The notes beneath the pieces were generated by a model. The model was not told the DNA's origin. It did not search any database and worked only from the letters and a program-made list of their open reading frames with translations. Of a DNA stretch of 64,000 bases, positions 44,780 to 57,015 are shown one piece after another (the stretch's first letter is position 1; every line of letters starts with the position of its first letter). This DNA comes from Pratylenchus scribneri. Taxonomy: Eukaryota; Nematoda; Chromadorea; Rhabditida; Pratylenchidae. The stretch spans positions 310,001 to 374,000 of the forward strand of contig JAQSEB010000060.1 in the NCBI GenBank assembly GCA_030063045.1, written 5' to 3'. A program made the position numbers and the translations under genes.

Positions 44780-46690
44780 TTATTGAAGGACAGGTCCAAA
44801 TTCCTTGAATTGGCAATTTTCCTTCTCAAAATTCACACGGATTGAGTCGGTAGTATAGCCTAAGGTGATAGCAGGGAAAAGTGGTAAGTCTACAAATTTT
44901 GATGGCAATGCCGCTTTCACTGAATTAAAATAAACTTAATTTAATGTGGTATTCTTAAATTTATTTTAAAATTTTATTGTTAATTATTATTTTTACGCAG
45001 TAATTGGCCATTCCATGTTTCAAAACATTCCATTTTAGAATTTGGCTTGTGGATAATGCCAATGGCAACAAAATCCCCTGTACTGAAATATTCATCGACA
45101 TTTCCCAATTTGGTATCGATTCCATCAATTCGTATTTTTCCTTTTTTCCAAAAACTAATTGAATTGTTCCAATTTCCAAGAAATTTTTCTTCCAATGGAA
45201 ATTGTTGGGTGCAAAATCCAATGGCAATACTACAACCGCTGAATAATGCATAAATTATTGGTTAATTATTTATAATATTGTTTAGAAATTAAAATTAATT
45301 TTTATGTTTATTCTATCCGAATTTTTATTTTCTAGAGCAATAAATTTGTATTTACTAAAATAGTAAAATATTCACTTAAACACATTCGTAAGAATTTGCA
45401 CTTCGTAATAAAAGGCAATTATCGACTTATTGATGGCAGCACTTGAATTGAATGTTGGAATCGGCAAAGTGGCGAAAACAATGTTGTTTCCTTTAAAAAA
45501 TAATTAAATTAAAAATTTTTCCTTTTTTAATTTTTTTACGGTGTGGGCCAGAATGTTTTGCAACGAATCCTCCCTCTGAAATGGTTAATTTCGGTCCACA
45601 TTTGGCTGCATCCAATTTGAATGCCTTCCAATCATATTTGACCCATTCAACTCCGCCAATTTGTCCGGTCATCTGAAATTTCAATTTCTTAGGAGAATTC
45701 TTTTATTCGCATTTTCCCTCAAAAAGCGTTAATAATAAAAGAAAAATTTGCATTTTATAATTTAAGTTAATTTTTAAAATCAAAAAATATGTAGAAAAAA
45801 AATAATTTCGAAAAATTTTGCTTTAAATAACAAAAATCAAATCTGGCAGGAATGTCTATAGAGCATAAAATTTTTGGCAATTTATCAATTTTTTCCAAAA
45901 CATTGGTTAAGAAAATATAAAAAAAAAGTTTGTAAAAAATGAAAAAATATTTGTTAATGAACTCGTAAAATTCAAAAAATTTGAAATAAAATGTTATCTG
46001 TCTGGTAATTTAGTTATTTTATTTGTTTTTTTTAAATTTTTAAATAAATTTTCATTAATTTGAATTCATTTAAAATTGCAAATTAAAATTGACCAATTTT
46101 ACCTCTTCAATTTTTCTCTCCAATTCGGCCATCTTTTCCTTCATTTTTTCTTCTTCTTCCTTCAATCCGGTAATTTGACCTTCCAATTCGCTATTCTTCC
46201 CACCAAATTGCACAATTAATTTGGCCATTTCACTTAATTTGCATCCATTTTCTTCCTTCAATTCCTCAAATGCTTTCAACATTTTATCAATTCCATTGGC
46301 ATTTTCCTTCTTAATTCTTTCAATTTCGTTGTCTTTTTCTACTTTCACTCCCTCCAATTCCTTCATCATTTTTTCCATTGCATCCTTCATTTCACCATTT
46401 TCTTTGCCCATTGCCATCAAATCTTTCTTCAATTCGCCGAATTTTTCACCGATCTGTAGACCCATTTGTATTACTCCTGATTGGTCTCCATTGCTAGTTC
46501 CCATCGCATTTTTCTTGACCATGTCCTAAAATAAAAATAATTAAATGTTTTTTTTTTCAAAATTTACCTCCAATTTTTGAATTCTGTCGACAATTTGTTT
46601 CAGTTCCATTCCTCCCATGGATGAAACCGATGTAAAATCGGATTCATTCAACGCATCTTCAACAATAAATCCACTGTTATTTGGATCCAT
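44780..46690 (-). CDS. Coiled-coil/SPRY-domain protein, paralogue E
   Basis: Same six-exon plan: acidic exon 1 from 46690 (MDPNNSGFIVEDALNESDF), a shorter coiled coil (about 46525-46110, some 140 residues), then SPRY exons near 45671-45540, 45490-45380, 45240-44998 and 44920-44780. Landmarks: VEWVKYDWKAF, IIAFYYEVQIL, NSISFWKKGKIRIDG, GDFVAIGIIH, MECFETWNGQLL and LFPAITLGYTTDSIRVNF. The exon 5 donor is c|gtaaaa where the other copies have g|gtaaa, still a usable site. No MITE seen in its introns and no signal peptide. It is the most compact intact copy and lies just left of the duplication junction. Confidence 0.8.
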
Positions 46691-47590
46691 TTTTGATGAA
46701 ATTTTTTTAAAGAAATTTGAAGAAAAATTAGATATCTCTGGAATACTTTGAATTGATGAGAAAAATGCAAAGTGAAAGGAATCAAGCCTAAATAATAAAA
46801 TAAAAGCCAAAATTTTGAAAAATTAGTAAAGATTTATTGCCATTATACTCTGTTTAATAAGCCAAAGCAGCAAATCATAATTGAGGAATGAAAATAAGAC
46901 TATATGGTTGATTCTCTTTTCTTTATAAAGGCACACAACTTCACAAAAGTTGGATTGAAAATAAATAGTCTACCAATGCCCAGAGTCCGACTCCGAATTA
47001 TATTTGGAGTCATCTATGGAATTAGCTTGGGAAAATAGCTACGGGCTAAAATTCGAATATTTTGTTAGAGATATGAAAGTGAATGGGGTGAACTTTGTAC
47101 ATTTTTGAATGATGATTGATGATGAACAGATAATAAAAAGTCATTTTACTTTTTATCATTCACCCTCAGTGCCTGCTGAATGAGTGTTGACTGTTGACCG
47201 AAAATAGGACAATGGCACTGAAGTCGGCCGGACACAAAAATTATTCGTTTTAAATTTTATATGATATGAGAATTGTGTCTCGAGGACTTTTTGTACTCCA
47301 GTAAAAGGCTCTCTGCTCCATTTCTAGTGGAATAATATTTATAGATTGGCCATGGTACCCGATCGAGACCTCGGCCGAGACTCAGTCCAGTATCGGTCTC
47401 GGATCACGGAAAGTCTCGGCCGAGACCCACCGGTATCGATCCGATCTCAATAATAATTATTAAAAAATATTTTTATTTAATATTTTCTTCCGATTTTTTT
47501 TTGCGTTAAGAAAGATTTAAATTAATTTAAGCATTAATGGAAGGTTAAAGTTTTATTTTTTATTCAAAAAAAGTAAATTAAAATTGACAA
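46691..47590. other. Upstream region of gene E up to the duplication junction
   Basis: Holds the shared upstream block at about 47010-47110 and a GC-rich inverted-repeat patch at 47355-47450 (tctcggccgaga repeated). The tandem-duplication junction is at 47590/47591. Confidence 0.5.
47355..47450. repeat. GC-rich palindromic patch near the duplication junction
   Basis: Contains gagacctcggccgagactc and gtctcggccgagaccc, each centred on the palindrome tctcggccgaga, plus cggtatcgatccg. Its base composition contrasts with the AT-rich flanks. It lies ~140 bp left of the junction. Confidence 0.6.
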
Positions 47591-47865
47591 CCATTTTTAA
47601 TTCCATTTTGCCAAATTTCTCGCCCATTTGCCAAATCATTTGCATCATCCCGAATTGATCTTCATTGCTTGAGCTCTTTGAAATCTTCATTGGCAAATTC
47701 TAAATTTAAAATAATTATTAAATTTTGCTTTCAAAAATTTACCTCCAATTTTCGTATTTTTTCGACCATTTCCTTCGGGTCCATTCCAATAGCAGACGAA
47801 GAGTCCGTAAAATCGGATTCATTCAGCTCATCTTCAACAATAAATCCAATAGTATTTTGATCCAT
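47591..47865 (-). pseudogene. SPRY gene B, 5' fragment cut by the duplication junction
   Basis: Exon 1 (47865-47743) and the first 109 bases of exon 2 (47699-47591) of gene B are present, then the sequence changes to unrelated DNA. The copy lacks most of the coiled coil and the whole SPRY domain. It carries the one substitution seen (47683), which changes an Asn codon to Ile relative to gene B. Confidence 0.8.
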
Positions 47866-49548
47866 TTTTGTAGAATATTTTTTGAAGAATTCAATGAAAA
47901 AGAAAATTGTTAATATGGAATATTCTGAATTGATAAAAAATGCAAAATAAAATAATAAGCCTCGAAATTTAAAAAAAAACGCTAAAAATTGAGACAGTGA
48001 GGAAAAAATTTATTTCTCCATAAGCAAATTTTAAGCATCTTTTTTTGATTATGTTTTTAATCAAGTCAAACAGCAAAGAATAATTTGCGAAATGAAAATG
48101 AGTTTTGGGTGAATTTTTTTTCCTTTTTTAATGTCCAGTGTCCACGTTCATCGGCGACAGTGTTGGATTTGTATAGGTAAAGTTTACCATACCCCCACTA
48201 TCAATGCTCACACTGACATATTTAGGGTCACAGATGGAATTGTGGCTTGGGAAATTGCCTCAGGGTAAAATTTGAATATTTTATTAAAGCTTGGAAGGTG
48301 AATGGAGTGAACTTTGTACTTTTTTGATTGATGATGAACAAATAAAAATTACTTTATTCACTCCTCTCACAATTCCCTCTGAATTAGTACTGATGCTGAC
48401 CAATGCAAGGTCTGGGCATTTTGCTTCGAGTATATTTTTTGAAAAAGAAATAATGGACCCGATGATAAAGATAATGGAATTGAACTAATATGAAGATTGC
48501 CTCGAGGAATTTTTTTGATTTTCCATAAGACTATGATTTCACGAGTCAAATAATATTTAAAAATATTTTTTCCGAAATTTTTAATAAGATCTCTCCTCCC
48601 CCATTAATATTGTCGAGTTGACTGAGGCAAAGATAAAAATACTTTAATTCTTCTATTATATTAGGAAGCGAAATAAAACACAAAAGTGGGAATTTGTTGT
48701 TAATTTAATAATTTAATTTATTTTCTTTCTTTATATACCCTTAAGAAATCGCCACAATAGACAATACACATTTATTCCAATTTCATCTTTTAAATATTAT
48801 TTATTTATTTACGATCAATAAATAAATTAAATTATTCTTGCAATGTTTTTCATGATGATAAATTATTTTGGCATATTGATAGTATTTTTTAAATGATTTA
48901 TGTTTTAGTAAATACTTATATTTATTTAAATATTTTTTTTGGACAAGGCATTGAATTAATTTTTTCCAATTATTTCATACAAAATTCAATTATTATAATT
49001 GTCAAAATTCCAAAGGCAATTTTCACCAATTTAATTTAATTCAAATCCTACTATTTAATTAATTAATTTTAATATTTCCTAATATCTAGATTTATTTGCC
49101 AAATTAATAATGCCTCTGTTTTTACAAATTTCTATTCATTTAAAAAAAAAATATTTGAAATATTGAAATTATTTAAAATATTCAATTAACGATATTTAAA
49201 TAGTATGAAATTTTGAATTTGGATGAGAATTGGAAAAAGCGAAGATAAATAAAACATTAAATTATGAAAAATTAACAAATCCGAGAGAATTTTTCTGGTC
49301 AGAATAAACCATATTTTGCTTCTGATGAGTGTTGCTTGAATGTTTTTAATCAACCAAATATTAAAGATTATTTAAATTTAAATGAAATGAATGTGGAAGA
49401 TTGATTTTAATATTTAGATAAAGTGTCGAAATTATGCAAATTGATAAATGAAGATTTTTCAAATAGAGAAAATTTAATAATTAATAAATCATTAAAATGT
49501 GTTCGATATTTGAATCCTTCCCATTTTTGCTTTCCTCATCATTTCCCA

Positions 49549-51826
49549 TTATTGGAGGGCAATTTTAAAATCCTTGAATTGGCATTTATCCGTATCAAAA
49601 TTTGCACGAATTATGTTGTCAGTATGGTATAAACTGATAGCCGGGAAAAGTTGAATATCGACAAATTTTGGTGGGATTTCAGCTTTCCCTGAATTTAAAT
49701 TATTTATATGTTCTTTAATTATGTATTTTTATTTTATTAAATTTACCCAAAAATTGTCCATTCCCGGTTCCAAAACATTCCATTTTCGAATTTGGATGAT
49801 AAATTATTCCAAGGCCCATCACATCCCCTTCTTTGAAATCTCTATCTCCATTGACATTTCCCAAATTGATAAGGGTTCCATCAATCCAAATTGCTCCTTT
49901 TACATAAATTGAAAAAGAATTACGCGGACTTCCGAGGCAATGATCGGGCAATGGAATTTGTTTCTCACAAAATCCAATGCCAATATTGTTCCTGTTCCTG
50001 AATAATACATTAATTATAATGGTCAATTAGAATTTTCAATGAATTTATTGCGCCTTGGTAATAAGAATATAAAAATCATTCTTGGCTTGTACAATTCTCG
50101 ATACTAATGGAGTTTAGAGGATGGGTAGGAAAAATGAATGATTCTCCATATGGTTTGATCGTTAAAATCATTTGAAATTCTCTTAAGAGATATGTGAATC
50201 ATTATTATTAATCAAATCCCTGCCTACCCTAATGAAAATCATGGGGAACCATTCATTTTATCCTACCAATCTTCTAAACTCCATTGTATCTAATTCTCTA
50301 ATAGTTAAGGAAGACTATTGTAATTGTAGTTTACCAATTTGTTTTGAGAATTTTCAATTCAAAGTAGTAGGCGATTGTCGGTTTATTGATCAACAAATTG
50401 TATGCTGGAATCGGCAATGTGGCAAGAGCAGTATTGTAATTGTTTCCTAAAAATAATTATTAAATAAAAAAAGGAAGATTTTTTAAAAAATTTACCTTCT
50501 GGGCCGGAATTCTTTACGACAAATCCTCCCCCGGAAATGGTTAATTTTGGTCCACAATGCGCCGAATCCATTTTGTATGTATTCGAATTATATTTGACCC
50601 ATTTAATCTCACCAATATATATGGTCAGATTGGCCATCTAAAATTTCACAGGAAAATATATTAATTAGTTATCTCCAATTTTTCAAAATATTAAATTTAA
50701 TAAAGTTGGTGTTGGTATTAATGAGTGCTGAATTAAAATCAAAATTCGAAAAAAAACAATTCAATATTTTTGCCTTATTTTAAATATCAAAAATTTGATG
50801 ATAAGAAAAATAAGCGGAATTGAAAATTTTAGCCCAATCTTATGTTGATGCAGAGTAAGCCATCGTTGAATATTGATTCAACAAGAAAATATAAAAAAAG
50901 CACAGAGAAAAAATTTTTAGGGATTCGAAATAACTGATGGTGACCCAATTTGAGTAAAATGTTCAAATAAATTTTTAAAAATTCTTATTATGACTAATTT
51001 TTACCTGTTCAATTCGCTTCTCTAATTCATGTGCCTTTTCCCTCGATATTTCTTTTTCTTCCTTCAATCTTGCAATTTGACCATCAATTTCGACATTCTT
51101 CCCATCGATTCCATTCTTCAATCCATTCAATGCTGCCCTCATTTCTTCCATTTCACGGGCATTCTTAACAATTCTCTCTTCCAATTCGGCATTCTTCCCA
51201 CCAATTTGCGCAATTAATTTGGACATTTCCCACAATTTTCGACCATTTTCTTCCTTCAATTCTTCAGTGGCACGACTCACATTCTGCTGAACCATTTTCA
51301 ATCCTTCAATTGACTTCTTCATTCTTTCCATTTCCTGACACTTTTCTATATCTCCTTTTTTCAATTTATCATTTTCTTCAGCCAATTTCCCAACTATTTC
51401 CTTTAATTCCTCAAAAGTTTTCATCATTTTTCCAATTCCATCTGCATTTTCCTTCTTTATTTGATGGTAATTTTCTACATTTTCAGCCTTCATTTCTTTA
51501 TTTCCTTCTTTCAATCCCTCCAATTCCTTCAAAATTTTGGCCATTCCATCCTTCGAGCATTCATTTTCTTTCTTCAATTCACCAATTTCTTTGCCCATTT
51601 GCCAACCAATTTGCATCATTTCCGCCCCATTGCTTAAGCCTTTTGCATTCTTCATTGTCATATTCTATATTTAAAATAATTTAAGTTTTTTTTTATCAAA
51701 ATTTACCTCTAATTTTTGAATTTTCCCAACAATTTGTTTCATGTCAATTCCAATGGATGTAACCTCAGTAAAATCGGATTCATTCATTTCACCCTCAACA
51801 ATAAATTCACTATTATTCGGATTCAT
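49549..51826 (-). CDS. Coiled-coil/SPRY-domain protein, second copy of C
   Basis: Identical in every frame examined to the gene at 18278-20555, including the MITE in its intron (50107-50289). All exons are present, so if the duplication is real the locus has two intact copies. Confidence 0.8.
50107..50289. repeat. MITE, second copy
   Basis: Duplicate of 18836-19018, with the same imperfect inverted arms. Confidence 0.65.
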
Positions 51827-52375
51827 TTTTTGTAAATATTTTTGTAGAAATTTGATGAAAATTTTGAGAAAATTAGATATCTCTGGAATATTTTTAATTG
51901 ATGAAAAAAATGCAAATTGGAATGAGTCGACTGAAAAAAAAAATAAAATGAAATCAAAGAAGGAGTATTTTGACAAAATTAAGAAAAAGTTCTGTTGTTG
52001 CAATTCGTAAATTCAAAATCAGCTTTTTGGATTTTGACTGAATTTTATACAGGCAAAAAGTAAAAAATAATTACAATTTGGGAAATGAAGATGAGTAGAG
52101 GGTTGATTTTTCCATTCATTTATATATAGGCAAAATCTTCCATCTCCATCGATGACAGTTTTGGATTGAGTTTACTATACCAATGCCCACACCCACACTC
52201 TCCACATTCAACACTGACATATTTGGGATCATAGTTCATAGATGGAATTTTGGCTTGGGAAAATTGCCTGGAGCTAAAATTTGAATATTTTAATAAAGCT
52301 TGGAAAGTGGATGGAGATGGAGTGAACTTTGTGCTTTTTTGATTGATGATGTTGATGAATGATGAGTGAATCCAT

Positions 52376-52472
52376 TGGCATTTCCGAATTTATGCAAGCA
52401 TCCATCAATCTGCATTACTCCTTTTTGCCGAATTCCAATTGAATCAGTGTTCTCATTGCCAAGTCAATTGCC
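52376..52472 (-). pseudogene. SPRY paralogue D left remnant, second copy
   Basis: Duplicate of 21105-21201, ending at the ATTGCC (52467-52472) next to the second transposon copy. Confidence 0.75.
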
Positions 52473-53228
52473 ACGACTACATCACTATTAATGTAGCATT
52501 TTTACTTTTTCGTTATTTTGTTTCCCCTTTGCTAGCAGCGACTGCCTATTGGCCATTCCCGAGGCGAGCGGCCATTTTGCAGCGGGAGAGGGTCCGCCAG
52601 CCGCCGCCCTCGGCTCGCCGCCCCGGACTGATAAGAGGGAGAAAGGGAGGAAGGGGTAAAGGAGGAAGGAAGAAAGAAGGAAAAAGTTCGAAAATGCCTG
52701 AGGCAAAGTTCCAAACTTAAAACTTGGCATCCAATAACTTTTTACCCACTGAGCCATTTTTGCCCATCAATACCTTATTCTAAAGGTCTTTCACTGGAGA
52801 ATCACACGGGCATTAATTTAAATTTAATTTAGAAAAAAATATATTTTTAAGGTTTTAGAAAGTTTAGGGAGGGAAATGAAAGGATAAATTAGTTTAAAAA
52901 AGTAAATTTACTCAATAAATAATAAAAATGAAATTTGAACCTTACGATTATTGATGCAGTAAACAAAAGTACTTTCGATTTCTTCCTACCTTCCCCTTAC
53001 CCACTGCCCCTGCACCCTCCCAGCCCCTTATCAGTTATTGACAACTGATTCCCGAAATGGAAAATAAAAAGTAAAATGGGTGAAAATTAGGGGATTGTAT
53101 AGTGAATAATTGAATCGGAATAAAACGCGTTATAAATTAAATAAATTTAAATATGGAATTTAGTAAAAAAAAAACTGGAATTTACTAAAAATATATAAAT
53201 TTAGCTCAGTTGAAGAAAATATTTGTTA

Positions 53229-53722
53229 TCATTGGCTATATCTGCACCCTTCTCCTTCACATTTGCATTTTAAATTCTTCTTTGCTGACCACCAACCATC
53301 GCCATAGTCTATTGTAATCTCTTCGCTCTAAATTTATAATTTTATTCATTTCCCGAATTTATTTCTTCAACCTTTTCTATTGGCCTCAAGGAAAAAAACA
53401 GAATATGGGGCATCTCGTCTACTGTCATTACTACTTCACTGAAGCAGTTGGGGTTGCAAGAATGATTGACGAAACGGGCTAAATTGCCCATACTGTAGGC
53501 ATCGATAAAATATTTTTGTCCTTTCTAAATTTACGAATTTTATTTTATTAAAATAGCTAAATTTACAAAAGCAAATTCGAATATATATGAATCATTTTTT
53601 CCAACGTAATCCTTTTCCAACATTAACATACCGCTATATTCAAATAAAGCAGTATTAGTTTCAATTTTATTTAAAGTCCGCAGTCCCCATCCTTTGGGCC
53701 CATGGAATACGTGAAAGTTCAT
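53229..53722 (-). CDS. Compact SET-domain methyltransferase, second copy
   Basis: Exons 53722-53567, 53524-53372 and 53327-53229, identical to the gene at 21958-22451 with all SET signature residues retained. Confidence 0.85.
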
Positions 53723-54417
53723 ATTGGCACATTCCAAGATTTCATCCAAATTTTGAGATGTCAAAACAAATTAGAAATGCGTTGATTATATTATCGAGAA
53801 AAATTAATATAAATTTAAATTCAAAAAAATTATAATAACTAAAACTATATAAAAATATGCAAATTGGCTAATTTCTTAGAGATCGAAATATATTTTCTTT
53901 AGGAAAAAGAAATAAATTTATTTAATAAATGTTCTTAATTGTAACAAAATGAGAAGTTTTTTTGTTTTGTCAATTTCATATATTTTATATCATTCATTTT
54001 ATATTAAAATGTTTTAAAGAAAAAAGTTTAACCAAAAGCTACTAGTTTTAATAGATTAAAAGATTATTTTGCCATTAACCAATTTACAAAATTTATGTTA
54101 TTATATTTTTAAAATACCGAAATTTCTTCCCTCGATGTCAACATCTTCATCGCATTAGGATGAACTTCAATGAAATTGATGTATTTAAATTTGAAACTTA
54201 AAAATTTAAAAAATTAAAAATTGTATTTTCATACTTTTTTTCCAAATCCAAGATGATTTGCGACATTTTATTGTAATCAGGAAATAAAAAAAAAGAAAAA
54301 ATTCGATTATCTTTTTCTTATCAATTATCATTCGACTCAATAAAATATCAATAAACATCGAGAATATTCAAACAATATTTTCCTTCTAAACAACTCATTC
54401 ACTCTACGACAAAAATT

Positions 54418-55317
54418 ATGACAACTCGCATGGAAGATTGGACAGAGGAGAATTCTGGATGGGCCAAACCGACATCAGTCCACTCTGTACCAATCAAAGA
54501 GGAATTGGGCAAAACGCAACAAAATGGATGGACAGTAAATGCATCTGATGGATGCGATGATTTGGACTCAAATGTGAAAGAGAAAAAATGGAACGATTTG
54601 GAGGAAGAGTACAAAATTCACAATAGCAGCTTCGATGCCCAAAAATGGGGGACCAAAATGGAAGGAACACCAAGACCCGATGATGGTCTCATTGGATATT
54701 GTGATGGAGGATGGGGCAATAATGATTGGACTATTGTAGGAGGAAAATGGTCGACAGGGAATGGCACAATTCTGGCTGTCAGTCACATTCTCGTTTGGTC
54801 CGTCCTCTCGCATGAACAAAACAATCCAACCTATATTATGGCAAATTTGATGGACGATGGAGATGATCCGCTGCAAAGTGGATATGGGGAATTGTCAATT
54901 TCATCTGTGATTCATCAAAAGGTTTTCAATATTAAATTGGAAATTTGCAATTTTAATTCAAAACATCTAAAAATAGTTTTTAGAATCCAAAAAAAATTTC
55001 CTAATCTTTGCTTATCTAAAAAATTATCTCCCCTTGGTGGGATTCAAACCCATTCTCTTCCCAAACTCAACCACAAAAAAAAAATGATTTCTTATTAAAA
55101 TATTATAATTCAGCTTGGAGCTGTCGCTGAACCCTCTGGCTGCTGTTTTTCCACCCGAATGCCAGCAAATATTGTGCTCAATGAATTTTCCAATTTAGGG
55201 TCAATATATTAACCTTATTTTAATTAATTTTTTAAAATAAAATGCAGCTATCGTGCAATTGGAATGGTCAACAAACGAACGGATGAAGTGCTTTGGACAT
55301 TGGCAAAGAATAATTAA
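54418..55317 (+). CDS. Unrecognised Trp/Asp-rich protein, second copy
   Basis: Exons 54418-54921, 55114-55199 and 55248-55317; identical to 23147-24046. Confidence 0.6.
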
Positions 55318-55534
55318 TTTCAATAATTGATTTTGTTTAGTTTTGGAGGATTGATTATTTGAATTTAGATTTTTATATCATTTATTATTTATAATTAATT
55401 CAATTTCCATGATTAAAAACCTTATTTTGCATGACCATATTTAATTTTTTTGTATATAAATCTCTTGGCCAATAAATTGGTCATTTTAGACTTATGCCAA
55501 ATATACCTTTTAATAATTAAAATTTAACAAAAAA

Positions 55535-55693
55535 ATGGATTTTCCAGAGACCCATTTTGCACCAAATTGCCAACCAAAATTTGCCCTAAATTATCAAAAT
55601 AAAATGCAATTGACATTTGAGGTGAAGGAGAAGAAGGGAAAACGGCAACCACCACCGTCCACAAGCATTCGTCCTCTGAGATATAACGAATGA
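55535..55693 (+). CDS. Possible 52-residue peptide, second copy
   Basis: Duplicate of the weak frame at 24264-24422, with the same doubt about strand. Confidence 0.25.
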   Translation: MDFPETHFAPNCQPKFALNYQNKMQLTFEVKEKKGKRQPPPSTSIRPLRYNE

Positions 55694-55910
55694 ATATATG
55701 ATTTGAGGATGTACATTCTTCAAAATATCCCTGAGAATGCAATAAAATTACAAAACAATATTTAATAAAAATTTATTATTCACATTATTTTTTATTACCT
55801 TTATTAATAGGCATTGATAAGATATTGGGGAAAAAAAAAGTTAACCACAAAAATAAATAAAAAATTTTCCTCTTGGTCATAAAACTCATTTTTCCCATTT
55901 TCCCATAAAT

Positions 55911-56441
55911 ATGATTGCTACCGAAGAACCCCCTCTTTACCATTCCCAAGAAATCTGGGATTTTGCATGTAAAATCCGGGATGAAAAAGATCTGAATGAA
56001 TGGTGCCAACAAATGGGCGGAATGATTGTTGGCATGGAGGAAAAATTGACTCGACAATTTCAATGCCCTAATAAAAAATGCCAATTCAAAGCAATTTTTC
56101 TCAAATCATGTTCAAATGTTTACACCATAAATAAACACAATCATCGAAATTATCGAATGAAAGAAATGGCCGAAAAATTGCTCGCCAAAGGAATTGGTGC
56201 TGTTGAAACAAGTCAACGAATGAAAGCGAAATTTGGCGATTCATCGCCCACAATTTGTACAATTTATAGATGGAAAAAGGATTTTCATCAAAGACAAGCA
56301 AATTTTCATATCGTTTTAAAAATTTTATTCATTTTAAAGCGAGAGCATGAACAAAAAGGAAATGATTTGTTGGAGGAAAGTCACAGAAAGGCGAAAATAC
56401 CGAGAAAATCATCGGATTGGCCTTCGAGCCCATTGCGGTGA
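55911..56441 (+). CDS. C4HH zinc-finger/HTH-like protein, second copy
   Basis: Identical to 24640-25170. Confidence 0.5.
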   Translation: MIATEEPPLYHSQEIWDFACKIRDEKDLNEWCQQMGGMIVGMEEKLTRQFQCPNKKCQFKAIFLKSCSNVYTINKHNHRNYRMKEMAEKLLAKGIGAVETSQRMKAKFGDSSPTICTIYRWKKDFHQRQANFHIVLKILFILKREHEQKGNDLLEESHRKAKIPRKSSDWPSSPLR

Positions 56442-56555
56442 ATTTTAAGATTGCAAAATTTATTTAAATATTTATTTACTTTTTAGTCGCTCAAATCGAG
56501 GCAAAACATTGCCCGCCTCAAATCGAGGCAAATCATTGCCCGACTCAAGCAAATT

Positions 56556-56971
56556 ACGGTGATTTTTATAGTCACATACGTTTTTTTTGCCTCTAATTCT
56601 TTATTTTTTATCCTCTAATTTTGCAAAAAAAAAATGTTTTTTTTGGATTAAATTTTGTCTGTCAAAAGCATAAAATACCATTCGATAGCCCACAAAAAAA
56701 AGTTAATAAATGTAGTTAAGATCACTTAAATTGCTTAATTAACCACTTAGTTATGGCCAAAAAAAATCATTCCCACAAAAATGGCCATAACTCAGTAAAT
56801 TTTTGACCAAGCCCCTTTCCCTAAAACATAATCCTATCCTAGCCTTAGACCTAGAATTCGTGCTAGCCCTAACCCAACACTAACACTAACTCTAAAAGTT
56901 TCCAATAAAAAACAAAAATAGTCAAATTAGAGGTTAAAAAAATCAAATTAGAGGCAAAAAACTTTCCCTTA
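56556..56971. repeat. MITE-like inverted repeat, second copy
   Basis: Duplicate of 25285-25700. Confidence 0.5.
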
Positions 56972-57015
56972 ATAGTCGCTCAATTCGCGTTCCAAAACCA
57001 ATTTGCTGTTTAAAT

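Larger units (their letters stand above)
16320..47590. repeat. 31,271-bp unit 1 of a tandem duplication
   Basis: Sequence from 16320 onward reappears from 47591 onward at a constant offset of 31,271 bp up to the end of the window (32729 corresponds to 64000). Upstream of these points the sequences differ at once (t at 16319, a at 47590). The unit thus runs 16320-47590 and is followed head-to-tail by a second copy. It contains the 5' part of SPRY gene B, gene C, the entire giant transposon with its target, and gene E. One substitution was noticed (16412 t, 47683 a). Confidence 0.85.
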
